In this document: positions 1-11,200 of the stretch, piece after piece
Layout: each line of letters starts with the position of its first letter
Numbering within the stretch: the first letter of the stretch is position 1
Source: Wuchereria bancrofti
Taxonomy: Eukaryota > Nematoda > Chromadorea > Rhabditida > Onchocercidae
Assembly: GCA_005281725.1 (NCBI GenBank)
Contig: SSBO01000013.1
Span: 1,884,681-1,930,912 of the forward strand
Direction: 5' to 3'
DNA: 46,232 nucleotides
The notes under the pieces: generated by a model
What the model was told of the DNA's origin: nothing
Databases searched by the model: none
Seen by the model: only the letters and a program-made list of their open reading frames with translations
Made by a program: the position numbers and the translations under genes

Positions 1-70
1 ATAACAACAATAAACAGTGAAAATATCAATAATAACAAGAAAATTGCTAGTAACAACAAAAGTAATATTA

Positions 71-138
<68 letters not shown>
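71..138. repeat. ACT trinucleotide microsatellite, about 22 copies
   Basis: This is an uninterrupted run of the ACT/CTA triplet. An 83-codon frame passes through it and reads as a run of threonines, but the frame has no other coding character and is best explained by the repeat. The flank at 139-260 is less A+T-rich than its surroundings, but I recognise no gene in it. Confidence 0.95.
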
Positions 139-1017
139 GTTATTCTTGTATTTTCACGTTGATCTTTATGGCTTATACGTTATATATCTGGGTCCAATCG
201 TCGTTCACTTATGTGACACGCTTCTATCCTTGAAATTTGCATTCCAATGGAGTGATGCGGTCAAGTAATAACCGTTGAACCATTTCTATAATAGTTTCTT
301 CACCTGTATAATATTTAATTATGTGTTACTAATCAAATTTTGTTAATGACTGCATTATGTTATAATGCGAAATTTCAATTTCTGCTTGAATTAACTTGAA
401 TTGGCGCTTCTCAATTTAAAATAAATTTTGAAATTCATTTTTTATTAATTTCTTTGTTCAAATGCTTAAAATGATGTCGGCTAAGAAGATTTCGGTAATT
501 TTCAATATTCAAATTAATAAAATGTATGTTACATTGATGGCGTCAAAATATAACAATGCATCATTCATTCATTCACTCGATTTTAAAATGATTTGCTTTT
601 CTGAAGAGCAAAGTGACGAAAAATGATGTTAATTAGAAAATTTCAAATATTTTCAGTAAAGTAATCGGAAATGCATGCAAAAGTAAAAGAAAGTGGTTTA
701 AGTAAGTGAAAAAAAAAGCATGCAGTAAGTTATAAGAAAGATAATCGAAGTCTCACTTATAACTTAGATTATTACTTTTAACTCATAAATTTATAAGTAA
801 AGTTTAATTTCGTATGAAAGTTATATTGAAATCTATCACTATAAAAGTTTATTTTGTGTTAAAAAACAGAAATTAATCCGTGTTGAAAAAAAGAAAAAAA
901 TTAAAAAAAAGAAACTAATGAAATCATCATCATTTCAAAATAATGCTTGAATATTTTACAATCGTAATTATTAAAACTGTCTGCTAAAAGAATGAAGATC
1001 ACACCGACTTAAAATGT

Positions 1018-1080
1018 AATGTCAAGCAAAATGGTAAATAAGTCTGAAATATCTTAAGGAAATTTAATTTTGCTACCTCG
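1018..1080 (+). repeat. dispersed repeat, copy 1
   Basis: This aligns with 1979-2040 by eye: both begin AATGTCAAG, share AAATAAG in the middle, then GGAAATTT and TTTTGCT. The copies differ by scattered substitutions. They look like two old members of a dispersed family, and no coding content is seen. Confidence 0.6.
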
Positions 1081-1859
1081 CCAGGTTTCTAAAAATCGTT
1101 TTTATCAAATTCACTGTCAAAATTAGCTTCACTGTGATTCACTGTGAAATGATACCATATCAAGGATTTCAACCATATTAATGCTCAAATAAATAAATAA
1201 AATCAGTTTTGTACTATAATTATGTTGGAACTTATCACTTTATCAGTTGATATTTGTGTTGAGAAAATGAAAAATAATCATAACTGTCAAAACTATTTTG
1301 CCGTTATTGTCGCGAATTATAATTTCGCGAAAAACTTCTAACTGTCACGAAATATTTAAATTATTATATCCAAAACTAACAAATTCCTCTTATCTAATTC
1401 CTAAATCTATTTTACATTTACAAAATTCATCTCACACCTGATGATTCAATTTCCGAATATTTTTGCATTTGTAATTCAGCTATGACTCATACTAATCTAT
1501 TTCCTCCTTTCATACAATAAAACTAATCTTGTTAAATAGCGATAAGATGTGATAAAAATAATTAACACCTGCAAAACTGTTTAGGGAAATCATTACATTG
1601 TTAACAATCTTGTTTTTTCATCCATAGAAATTCTTCCATCTAATTTCCATTCATTAAATCAGTCTTATATATAAACCAACCAATCCTTCTATAACCATCA
1701 TTTGCTTTATGTGGTATTAGGATGCGTCTAATACTTTATAATTTCGTATTATTTCACCATTTTTATATTATTGCATTTTATATAGTTTACGTGTTTGTTA
1801 ATCGGTGTAGCATCCGTACGATAGGTATAAAGCGCTATTATTTGCCTCATGTTAAATAA

Positions 1860-1881
1860 AGTTTAATTACCCAAGTTTGAG
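1860..1881 (+). other. SL1 spliced-leader-like sequence (relic)
   Basis: Bases 1861-1881 equal positions 2-22 of the nematode SL1 leader (GTTTAATTAC followed by CCAAGTTTGAG). Only the first G is changed, to A at 1860. The leader is followed by GTTTATTAAT, so a GT sits exactly where the SL RNA donor would be. The downstream 100 bases do not show the usual SL RNA Sm site or stem-loops. I infer either a decayed SL RNA gene or the 5' end of a reinserted trans-spliced mRNA. Confidence 0.7.
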
Positions 1882-1978
1882 GTTTATTAATCTTCCTACT
1901 GTATTGCAACAATTCGAATATCAACCAACAGACAACCTTTCACGACAGTTATTGGAAGGTCATATCGACTGACAGAAT

Positions 1979-2040
1979 AATGTCAAGGAAAATGCTAAAT
2001 AAGTTCAAAATATGCAAGGGAAATTTTGTTTTGCTTCTGG
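1979..2040 (+). repeat. dispersed repeat, copy 2
   Basis: This is the diverged partner of 1018-1080, in the same orientation and about 960 bases away. It starts 98 bases after the SL1-like sequence. Confidence 0.6.
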
Positions 2041-2603
2041 CAAATTTTTTTCTACTTCCCTAAATGAACCGGACATCATTTTCTGTGTTTTACTTAAATG
2101 AGCCCTAACATCAAGGGCATAATTATGTGTTCATAAATTAAACCTATCATTTTCATATGATAACAATCTGTAAAATAAATATTTTTAGTGTGTTGTTAAA
2201 AACGATTATCAATGATTGAAAATAATTAAATTCTTTAATTTATAAAAGTTGCAAAATTTTATTTTATTTATAAAGAAATCTAAATAGTGTGGCAATTTAA
2301 GCATTAGAAATTTATTTACTTTTACTCTTCCATCATTATAAAATTACAAAATTTGCATTGATTATTTCAATTATTGTTAACTTCGATATGCTTAGGCTTT
2401 GATATCAGCTGAAATAAAACGCAAAATTTTACTTCAATAACTTAGCAAATTAAGCAATTTGAGCAAATATAGTTTTAATTAAAATATACTTTGTTTTATA
2501 TTTATAAAACTTTACGTCATGTACAAAAAATTTGTCTATATTTATTTTCTTAAAAACTTTTTTCAACATATTTTTAATTTCATTTTTTCTTCAGAAGCTA
2601 GAA

Positions 2604-2609
2604 TTTATT
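2604..2609 (-). terminator. poly(A) signal AATAAA of the phosphatase gene
   Basis: On the minus strand AATAAA lies about 60 bases past the phosphatase stop codon at 2667-2669. This is a normal distance for a short nematode 3' UTR. Confidence 0.55.
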
Positions 2610-2666
2610 GGGGAAAACTTGATAAAAATATTCAATAATTTATACATAAATTTCAGGAGAAAAAAA

Positions 2667-5600
2667 TTAGAGTACTTGAAATGAATGATTTGAAAAATTC
2701 TTTTTTGCATTAGATTCATCAAATATGAATTGTTCATAATCTTTTACAAATTTGCGCACTTCATCCATTTTTTTAACGCGTCCAGCTAATGTAAAACAAT
2801 GCAGCAATGCACGATGCACGTAAAGATATTGCTGCAAGGAGGACAACGTTTGCATACGTGACTTATTTACAGGTGTAAATATGACAGTTTTCATTTATAA
2901 ACCGTAAGTTATTAACAAAAACTAATATTGAAAATTAATTGGATTTAGCTTTTCTACATTAATTCATTTCTTTTTTTTTTTTTGATTAAGCAGATGAGAT
3001 TATTTTTAACTTGATTTATTATTAATATTAAAATTATTAAAATATGGAATGTATTATTAAATTACTCAATAAATGCAGTAATTGTATCGTTTTTCTATTA
3101 AATTGATTAATAAATAAGTAATTTAATATAAAAACAATATTCCTGTTGATAATTATTGTTATAATAAAAAGCGCAAAAAAACTTTGATAAAAAATTTAAA
3201 AAAGTAAATTTTTTGGAAAAAAGTAAAAAAGTTTTCATAGAAAAGTGAAATTAATTCTACTAAAGTTGCTACATCGAAGAAGCAAATATGAATAATAGAT
3301 TCAAAATATACATAATAAATAAAAATGTAAAAAAAAAGGTTTATATAAAAGAAATTTATTGAAATTATTTAATATACTCAGTGTATTTATATTAATTACC
3401 GCGCGTTGTTAATCATTTTTAAATGCTATATAAATGAATAATTAATAATATACATACAATATTATTCTGAATTAATTTAGCACGCTGTTTTCGTAATTCA
3501 GCAAGCATAAAATTCATACTACTGCAAGTTTGCTTGCATGATAATTTCTCGAGAACTAATTCAATTAGTACCAAACAACCAGTACGTCCGATACCAGCAG
3601 AGCAATGTAGTACTATTGGTGACGATGACATTCGTACCTATTAATTGACATTTGTATAGTACCATTGGTGATAATGATATTTCTAATTATTAATCGATAA
3701 CTAAATACAAGAAAATGAATTTTTAAAATAAGCATGTAATGATTTTTTTTAAACCGTTAACTTTTAAATTAAAAATTTTTTACAGTTAATTTCAAGAATA
3801 AATTCACTGCTATATTTGATTAATTTTTCCATAACTTTGTCATTCATTTTTTAATAGTTTCATTACTAGAAATATTTTAATTTAGAAAAAAAAAAAATAG
3901 AAATAGATAATACGAAGGAATTGCCATTTCAAGAAGATGTAATGGACAGGAATAGCTATTAGGTATATCATGATCAGGCCAATCAGTCCAATGAAAATGT
4001 GTCACAATCGTTGATTTCATATCTGGTGATTGAATCATCAGCGAACGTTCCCAAATTTCACATTCAAAATCTATGCGACGTTCGCACTGAAATTTTTCAA
4101 ATGAAAAATATTAAGTGGTTAAAAAAAAAGGAAATGTCATTTAATGATAATTACAGGTCAAATCAGTGTATGAAAAAAAGATCAAATTAAACTATTTGAT
4201 CATTTAATTATTAATTAAAATTTAATTTACGTCAATTGAAGTTTTATAAAGCTTACTGTTAAACATTTCACCATGATACCATTATAATTATCAATTTTAT
4301 TAATTTCAGATGGAAAGTATGGCGTCGATTTGATACAACCTTTTTCAGTATAATTTGTCAACATAATAATATATTTTACTTTCTCTTGAATTATCATGAA
4401 CCAAAAATCATAAATGGTACTATCTAATGGAGCCTAAAATTAGTGCATCCAGTTTTGTAATTCAGCTCAATTTAATTAAAAATTCTACTCAAATTTTTAA
4501 ATCAACAAGAATTTCATTCACCTATGACATTTTTATTGATAATTTATACATAAATTTCACTTTAAAATTCTAAAATTTAAAATTTATTTGTGCCAAATTT
4601 ATAACAAATTTTAATTTAAATTTGAACTTAATTTCCTTTGTATTATTATCTTAATTATACTCTAAGAAAAATAGATACAAAAGCAATAAGGGCTAATGAT
4701 GAAATAACCTGAGTACAGATGAAACGTCGTTCTGAAAAAGGTGTACCGACATAGTTTGCGTGAATATAATCGTTACCAGATGGGTGATTGTTAAGTTTAA
4801 CACGTGAATTGTCCAAACAAACTACATTCCGATAACGATTCCGACCTTAAAAACATTTTTATACTTTGAAAACTTGAAAAACCGTTCTTTATTTTTTGAA
4901 AATTTTGTTCTTTTGAATTATAGTCACAATTAATGAGAATTCAAATTTCTTCAAATTAATTTGGGCCTAAAAAAATTAGTTATAAAAGTCAAGCAAATAT
5001 GATCATTTGAATTACTTTATCATTACATTCAGTATTTTGATGGTAATGATAGCAGGATGACAAAATTATTCCTATCGGAATTTTGTGATGAAAACAGGAT
5101 GGTAGAAGTATTCTTACCGGAATTTTGGTGATGGTAGCATTCTTACCGGAATTCTGATTAGCCAGGAAAATGTTATAATCGTTTGGTGATGGCTTCGTTG
5201 AGAAATATAATGCTATGAATTCATCAGTTAAACCTTTTATACCTTTGCTAAGCATGACATCAATCCATTCATCCACCTTAAACACTTTTTTTTTGTTTTA
5301 TTATTTGACGACTGAAAAAGAAAAAATAGCTTAAATGTAAAAAGTTATACAATCAACATTTGAATGATGCCATTATTAATTAATTAATTACTTAATTAAG
5401 CTGCTATAGCTTTAATCTAAATGAATTTTAGTCTAAACTTATCTTTCTTTCACATTGTCTTTTATGTTTCACATTTAACAATTTAACTGTACGTTTTATC
5501 CTTGACCTTAATAATAGCTTTATTAATTAATTAACTAATTAATAATTGCATTATTCAAATTATTAAATGTATAGTTTTATTCGACAAATCTCATAAAAAA

Positions 5601-6201
5601 TAATTGAACTAACCAAATCACCAATGCTAGATTCCTCAGCTAATGAGATAGTGTCCTCATCTTCCTCTTCGCTTTTCATTCTCGAATTCTTGATTAATTC
5701 ATTAATAACTCTTGACTTTGGAATTCTAGGAAAAAAAGAATGGATACACAACTATGCAAAAATGGAATGTTCAAGAACAAATCATAGATAGATATGTATT
5801 TATTTATTTTGCAATATGCATTATATTCAAAAATTTCGGTAATCATCTTAAATCAATTATTTATGATATGTTTAAAATTATTTCATACTAATCCTTATTT
5901 CGTTTTTTGTTTTTTTTTTCTTTTATTTGACAAACTTTAAAAACTTTTTATATGATTATCCAATCGAATTACTTTATTTATTGCCTAGAACTATTTTCAT
6001 AAAAGTGTATGTAGTTTAAGTTAGGCTTTTTATATTTACTTAAACTTCATACTTATCAATTTAAGCATACAAAATATCTGAATGATAGAGTGAATCATGT
6101 TTAACTGATCGTTGCCATAATTTATCAGTATCCTTCGATTTAATAGTTTTTGACAATGTAACATTGGAATTTGTCTCTGTTTCCGATTTATGCATCATCA
6201 T
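2667..6201 (-). CDS. protein tyrosine phosphatase, cytosolic, single catalytic domain
   Basis: Exons, 5' to 3' on the minus strand: 6071-6201, 5614-5725, 5147-5276, 4709-4845, 4257-4433, 3925-4086, 3458-3637, 2667-2861. They total 1224 bases (407 residues) with matching phases. Residues 1-81 are a charged, Ser/Glu-rich leader; 82-400 form a classical PTP domain that hydrolyses phosphotyrosine. Visible motifs are KGIKGLTDEF, NRYRNVVCLD (pTyr loop), DYIHANYV, the WPD loop at 265-267 with its general-acid Asp, the P-loop HCSAGIGRTG with Cys295 and Arg301, and a Q-loop region ending VHRALL. All key catalytic residues appear intact. There is no signal peptide or membrane span in the chosen model. 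The KG-x-x-GL-x-x-EF lead-in resembles the expanded nematode PTP class. The start is uncertain: the frame is open up to an ATG at 6282, giving 27 more residues. The intron at 3638-3924 seems to use a GC donor. Confidence 0.87.
3458..3637 (-). CDS. phosphatase exon 7 carrying the catalytic P-loop
   Basis: This 60-codon, phase 0/0 exon begins VRMSSSPIVL and carries the HC(X5)R signature HCSAGIGRTG. It then runs through the helix that follows the P-loop and ends before a GTATGT donor. Joining it to exon 6 after LLEM gives the normal family spacing between the WPD loop and the P-loop. That join requires a GC donor upstream. Confidence 0.88.
5040..5150 (-). repeat. three degenerate repeats around a splice donor
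   Basis: On the minus strand the element ATTCCGGTAAGAAT occurs twice, followed by a decayed ATTCCGATAGGAAT. The copies are joined by similar ACCATC/CATCAC stretches. The first copy is the exon 3 donor of the phosphatase. The second offers an equally good donor 29 bases downstream, which would shift the frame. Confidence 0.7.
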
Positions 6202-6299
6202 TTCTCGCCGCCGCCTAGCATTCTTTAATAATTCCAATATAATTGTTTTAAGTATGATTATGATATGATTAAATTGCTGCATGTTTGCTTAGTCATTCA

Positions 6300-8130
6300 G
6301 CACATATATTACCATCATAAATTAAATACATCATATTTCAAGAACTAACATAAGCATTCAAATGAATGAATTTAATTAATTAATGCTTTTTGCACATCGA
6401 GAAGTCTTTTTATAATTATAACAATATACTTCGTTTGTTTTTGTAATGTACTTCGTTTGTTTTTGATATTCTTTGCAAACAGGTAAAATGAGAAAATACC
6501 TCTTTGCGCTTTCCATAGCACATCACATCAAGGAACCAATTAATTCCCACCGTAAAAAAAGTAACTATTTCATTTCAACGGTCATTTTGACTTTTTGTAG
6601 GCGCAATGTGTTAAAACTAGTCATTTCTTACAAATATGCAAATTTCACCACCATTATATGTTCGCTATTAGGCTCAAAATGTTAACATATCATGAAATTT
6701 CTCCTTATTTATATTCGTGAGGCGAGTTAATTACTATGAGTAATTAATTTAATATCAGATTCTACCTAAGCTAGCACTTTTTTATATAACGCCAATATCA
6801 ATGCAATCTTTGAAAAATACTGTACTAAGCATCCAATTCCTTCCAAGTTCAAATGTCAGAGACCTTTTGATAGACCTAAAATATATAAAGTTCCTTTCTA
6901 TTAAATGTACTCTCAATATTAAAATGTAAAAAACAAGAGTAAAATTCATATTCTTTATTAAAGTTGTGCACAAATTACAGACACGTTTTGAAAGCAAATA
7001 AAATTAAAGGACACAAGGAGTTAAGAAAAGAACGGAAAAATTGCGTCCCACTGAAATGAGCGAAATGGAACCGGGAACAGATCAGTTAAAATCATCAGAA
7101 TTCATCATAAAACACAAAAATATATTCTTGAGAAAGTTCAATCAAATTTCAAAATTGCGACTGAAGATCAAGCCGCTGTTCTAATATGCAATCAAAGAAC
7201 AACGGAAAAAAAAAGAAAAGTAATATTTATCATTAGAAATTTAAATAAAAACAATCAGCAGTAGGAATCAAAAATGAACAATCTTTTGACAGTGGAAATG
7301 CTTAAAATAAATACAGTGCAGGAAGCATTCCGAGACGCAAGTTTTTCTCGAATTATAACGTTTCAAAAATCAAATAAAACACTGTACAAAGAGAAAATAG
7401 CATAAAATACATTTAACACGCAAATAATCAATGGATTAAACTTCACTACTCCAAAGAAAAAATGGACCGGTTTGCAAGCGACAATTATTTTATAGTCAAG
7501 TCAAAGACTGACAATCGAATCATCAGCGCCTCAACTGAGATCGTGCAACGATAACGAAAAATGAAGGCTTACCGAGAATTTTCGATATCTTTAAGTAATG
7601 ACTTTTACTTTCTGGCTAGGAATAATGGTAGAAATAAGACATTTACTTCAAACAATACGGAGAGCTATGTTATGGCTGAATTATCGTTCTATTAAATTAC
7701 AAAATCCTCTGAATAATAAAAAAAAAACTGAGATCCTTCAAAACCTAAGACAGAGCATTATCATTGATCGTTTTTTTAATCAAAAAAAAAAAAAACAGTA
7801 GGAAGATAAAGTGAAAAGTGAAATAATAATAAAATGAACTGTACCTTGCTTCATGCACAACTAAATCCAAAAATGGATAATAATTAACTTGACATTAATG
7901 CCACATTTCGGTAGTACCTTGTGAACAAGAACAAAAAAGATATTAAGAAAAAGTTTTTCTGAGATCGTCGAAGTAACAAAACATAAGCAGCATAAATATC
8001 CATCACATTTCAAATCTTCATACATGAAAAATTAAATTGCATGTTCACGGAATACAATGAGAAAGGATCTCGTAAAAGTGAAATAAATAACAGAATACAA
8101 CAAAATTTGCAACGAGTTATATCTATATAT
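6300..8130. other. spacer between the scaffold and phosphatase genes
   Basis: No exon can be placed with confidence here. The part at 7015-7690 is less A/T-run-rich and holds several short plus-strand frames of coding appearance (48, 31 and 44 codons), each ended by stops. I recognise none of them. It may be a decayed element or unrelated intergenic DNA. A tandem copy of CTTCGTTTGTTTTTG lies near 6430-6464. Confidence 0.45.
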
Positions 8131-8151
8131 GCAAGGAATACATTCACTTAC

Positions 8152-8157
8152 TTTATT
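8152..8157 (-). terminator. candidate poly(A) signal of the scaffold gene
   Basis: AATAAA on the minus strand, about 120 bases past the proposed scaffold stop at 8279-8281. It supports ending the scaffold gene here rather than running on into the phosphatase. Confidence 0.4.
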
Positions 8158-8278
8158 TTCTTTACCAATTGACATTTTTGAAATCATGAATTGTATTCCA
8201 AAATGTGTGCAACTTCTTCAAACTTCTTCCATGAAATCCTTCTCAATTCCGTAACGATTTGTTCGATTTTCCAAAATA

Positions 8279-11200
8279 TCACTGAGATGGCTGCAAAAAC
8301 AAACAGCTTTTTCAAATACAAAGTTTTTGCAATTTTCATTCCAATTAAAATTTATGTCTCGATTACAGCTGCTGTAAATAAAATGTTTCAGAACCCAATA
8401 AAAAGAGGCATAGATCATGAGTATAAAATTTGAAATTATTGTGATTCTCATTCCTACCAAAAAAGAACTGCCTAATTATTAATTATCGTGATAATAGAAA
8501 TCTTATAAAGCTTCAAATGTGACATATCAAATTGGAAAAATGAGACGATATAATTCAGATGGTGTGTCAGCTCAATTTAACTTATTTCTTAGAACAATTA
8601 ATATCACAGTTTCATGTAGCAAAATAAAATTATGCTGGTTTATTGAATCGATATAAAATATAAACTTACATCCACAGGAACAAATTCTAAATCACGATCA
8701 GAACTCAATATTTTTTTCTGTTCTCGTTCACTGTTACCATCATTACTATCTTCCTTACAAATTTTCTCGATGGATTTACTGTTATCAGACTTCCTATCCG
8801 TTTTATCGCTGGCTTCCTGCTCTTCGTAACTCCCAACGGAATCAGTATCTCTGAAATTAAATTTCTTCCAGTAACTATCATTCGACTGTATGTATTAAAA
8901 GATCTAAAAAGTCTTACTACTATTTTGAGTTGAATATATATGTTAAAATTACAATCATTACGAATTATTCAAAAAATTAAACAAACCTTGTAGGAGATGA
9001 TCGTCCTGATAAACTTTCTTGTATCGTTTCAAAAATTTGTGAACTACGAGAATCTGGATAACTATTAGCACACAATTGTCCTTCATGACTAACGCGTGGT
9101 GAACTAATATGAATATCCGATGAATTTGGTGGGTCTCTTATGACATAGTCGTCTGTTTCATCAAATTCATTTGGTATACATACTGAGCTATTGACTGAAA
9201 TTGCTTCCACTAGAATTTCAATCTGATCTACATCATTCTTGCAAATAATAAGGCCTAAGAAATAATCAACATATTAAGGAGAAAGTGAAAGTGCTACAAA
9301 ATATTGTGTAATACTTCATCACTACCCATCAAACTTCTATAACTTTATCTTTAAGGATTCTACTTTTTTTTAGTACACTTCAAAGCTTTTTTACATTTCA
9401 GCTTCATATTGCAAATTGCTTTTTATAATTTTTTTTTTTTTATAATTTACAATTTGTGACTAATATTATCCCATCTATTGAATCAAACAACTGCGTAACA
9501 CCATCACCGCTAAACACAGTTAAAAACTAACGTTGCTCTCTACATCGTTCATATGTACATCGTGATGAAAGTGCTGAAGTACACTCGCTTTCTGTATCCG
9601 TTGCATGCACAACGACATCGGTTGTATCGCGTAATCCATAACATCGTTGTCCACAACCAAACGATGAAGTTCTTGATCTGGAAAAGAGAAAATATGACAA
9701 CTTGTCACCTATATAGATGTTCCATACCATATATGTCTCTATAATTTTATAGAAATATGATTATAATTTCGTAATATTCCTTGGAATGCTTAAAGTGATA
9801 GGCAAAATTAAACAATAAAAAAAATATACCTTGACGGACTATCAACACTATGCAGTGAACCACTTGCTGATTTTCCAAGTGATAAGCCACCGCCACCAAA
9901 ATCCACTGGAACATGATCGCCTGTAGGATCGTTATTCACATGACGTTTCGAATATGGGGTTGAAAGTCCTGACCCTATGCTTCCAGATCGAACTGAAATT
10001 TATATCGTAATTCAAAAAAAAAATAAATGTAAATAAATAAAGAGAACCACTCCATCATTAAAAGTGAAAAAATTTTCAAAAGCCAACTTTTTTTGTTGAA
10101 AAAACTCTAATTAGGCTATATACTGTTTTTTTATTGGCTAGTTTTTGTCATACAGCTAAAATCCTTCATAAATGACTGTCAAATCGAACCAAATTCAATA
10201 CATGTAGCTAGTTTGACAGAACAATGGCAAGCGAATGCGAAACAATATCATCTTGATCTACATAGAGTTAAGAATAGCATGTTCATAGTTCGATATAGAT
10301 ATTGTTTGTACCATAATAAAGTGTCTGGGTTCAGTTAAGTGATCAAATAAAGAATTATTAGAACGCATCTTGCTGTGATTTAGTTCATTATGATCACAAG
10401 TATGATATTTAATATAATATACAGGAGTAAAAAATAAGTATAAAACGTGAAAAGAAATAGTATGTTGCGTTTGTCTTCAGAAGATGAAACAAAGCAGATA
10501 CAACTCACCACGAGAAGTTGGATATGGATCAGGAGCGATGAATGCTTGAGGTGTTGAGGGTAAAAAGGAAGAATTTGGCGAATGAACGAGTGATAAACCA
10601 GTCGAACTTGTTGATGATGCTTGCGATGTATTCGATAAACGATGTGCACGTGATATGAAATCTCGAGATAGCTTTCGAAATGGTTTCCTACAATTATATT
10701 TTGTTCAAAATTTAAAAGATAAAATTTTTTGAGTTAATGAACATCTACCTATTCGCATCGTTTGGGTCATTTTTTGGAAACTACATTTACTTATTTAATA
10801 TATAAAAATCTTGAATTTAACATACTGAAACCACGATTTGCTACTGCCTAAAGAAAAAGCCCTCTTTCGAGCATCTTCTTGCGATGCAGAAGTTGATGGT
10901 GATGGCTTATTCGAATGATGCACATCTTCATTTTGCGGTAAGGTACCACTATTGCGCCTATAACAAAAAATGACTGCGTAGTCAAAAGCAAAAATGTGCA
11001 ATTTCGCACAACAGAAAGCAAAAATTGATGAGAAAACTGAAGAGATTCGAGATATAATAGCTTATAAGATGCCAGCAACAATTCACTTACAAGGAATCCG
11101 GTGCCGGTGAATGTTCAGGATGCATCAGTTTTCTTCCTGAACGCCGCGGTTGCTGATGCACAATATGTGACGTACCAAAAGAATATGCTCTAAATAAATG

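Larger units (their letters stand above)
268..2600. other. non-coding, repeat-bearing intergenic DNA
   Basis: No exon-like frame with splice sites is visible on either strand. The stretch holds A/T runs, a diverged direct repeat (1018-1080 and 1979-2040) and the SL1-like sequence at 1860-1881. It is the 3' flank of the phosphatase gene that ends at 2667 on the minus strand. Confidence 0.6.

Noticed and set aside
17..268. 83-codon protein at the window start
   Set aside because: The frame exists only because an ACT microsatellite lacks stops; the rest has no coding signature.
1861..1990. Functional SL RNA gene
   Set aside because: The leader and a following GT are present, but I see no Sm-binding site or the expected stem-loops in the next 100 bases, and the first leader base is changed.
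8218..8460. Minus-strand 80-codon frame ending HLSDILENRTNRYGIEKDFMEEV
   Set aside because: Its end looks like protein, but the phase from the only strong acceptor (8291) does not fit scaffold exon 18, and the plus strand is open over the same bases. It is more likely 3' UTR of the scaffold gene.
10140..10210. Small inverted repeat CTGTCAAA...TTTGACAG in a scaffold intron
   Set aside because: Eight-base arms with a 36-base spacer are expected by chance in 46 kb.
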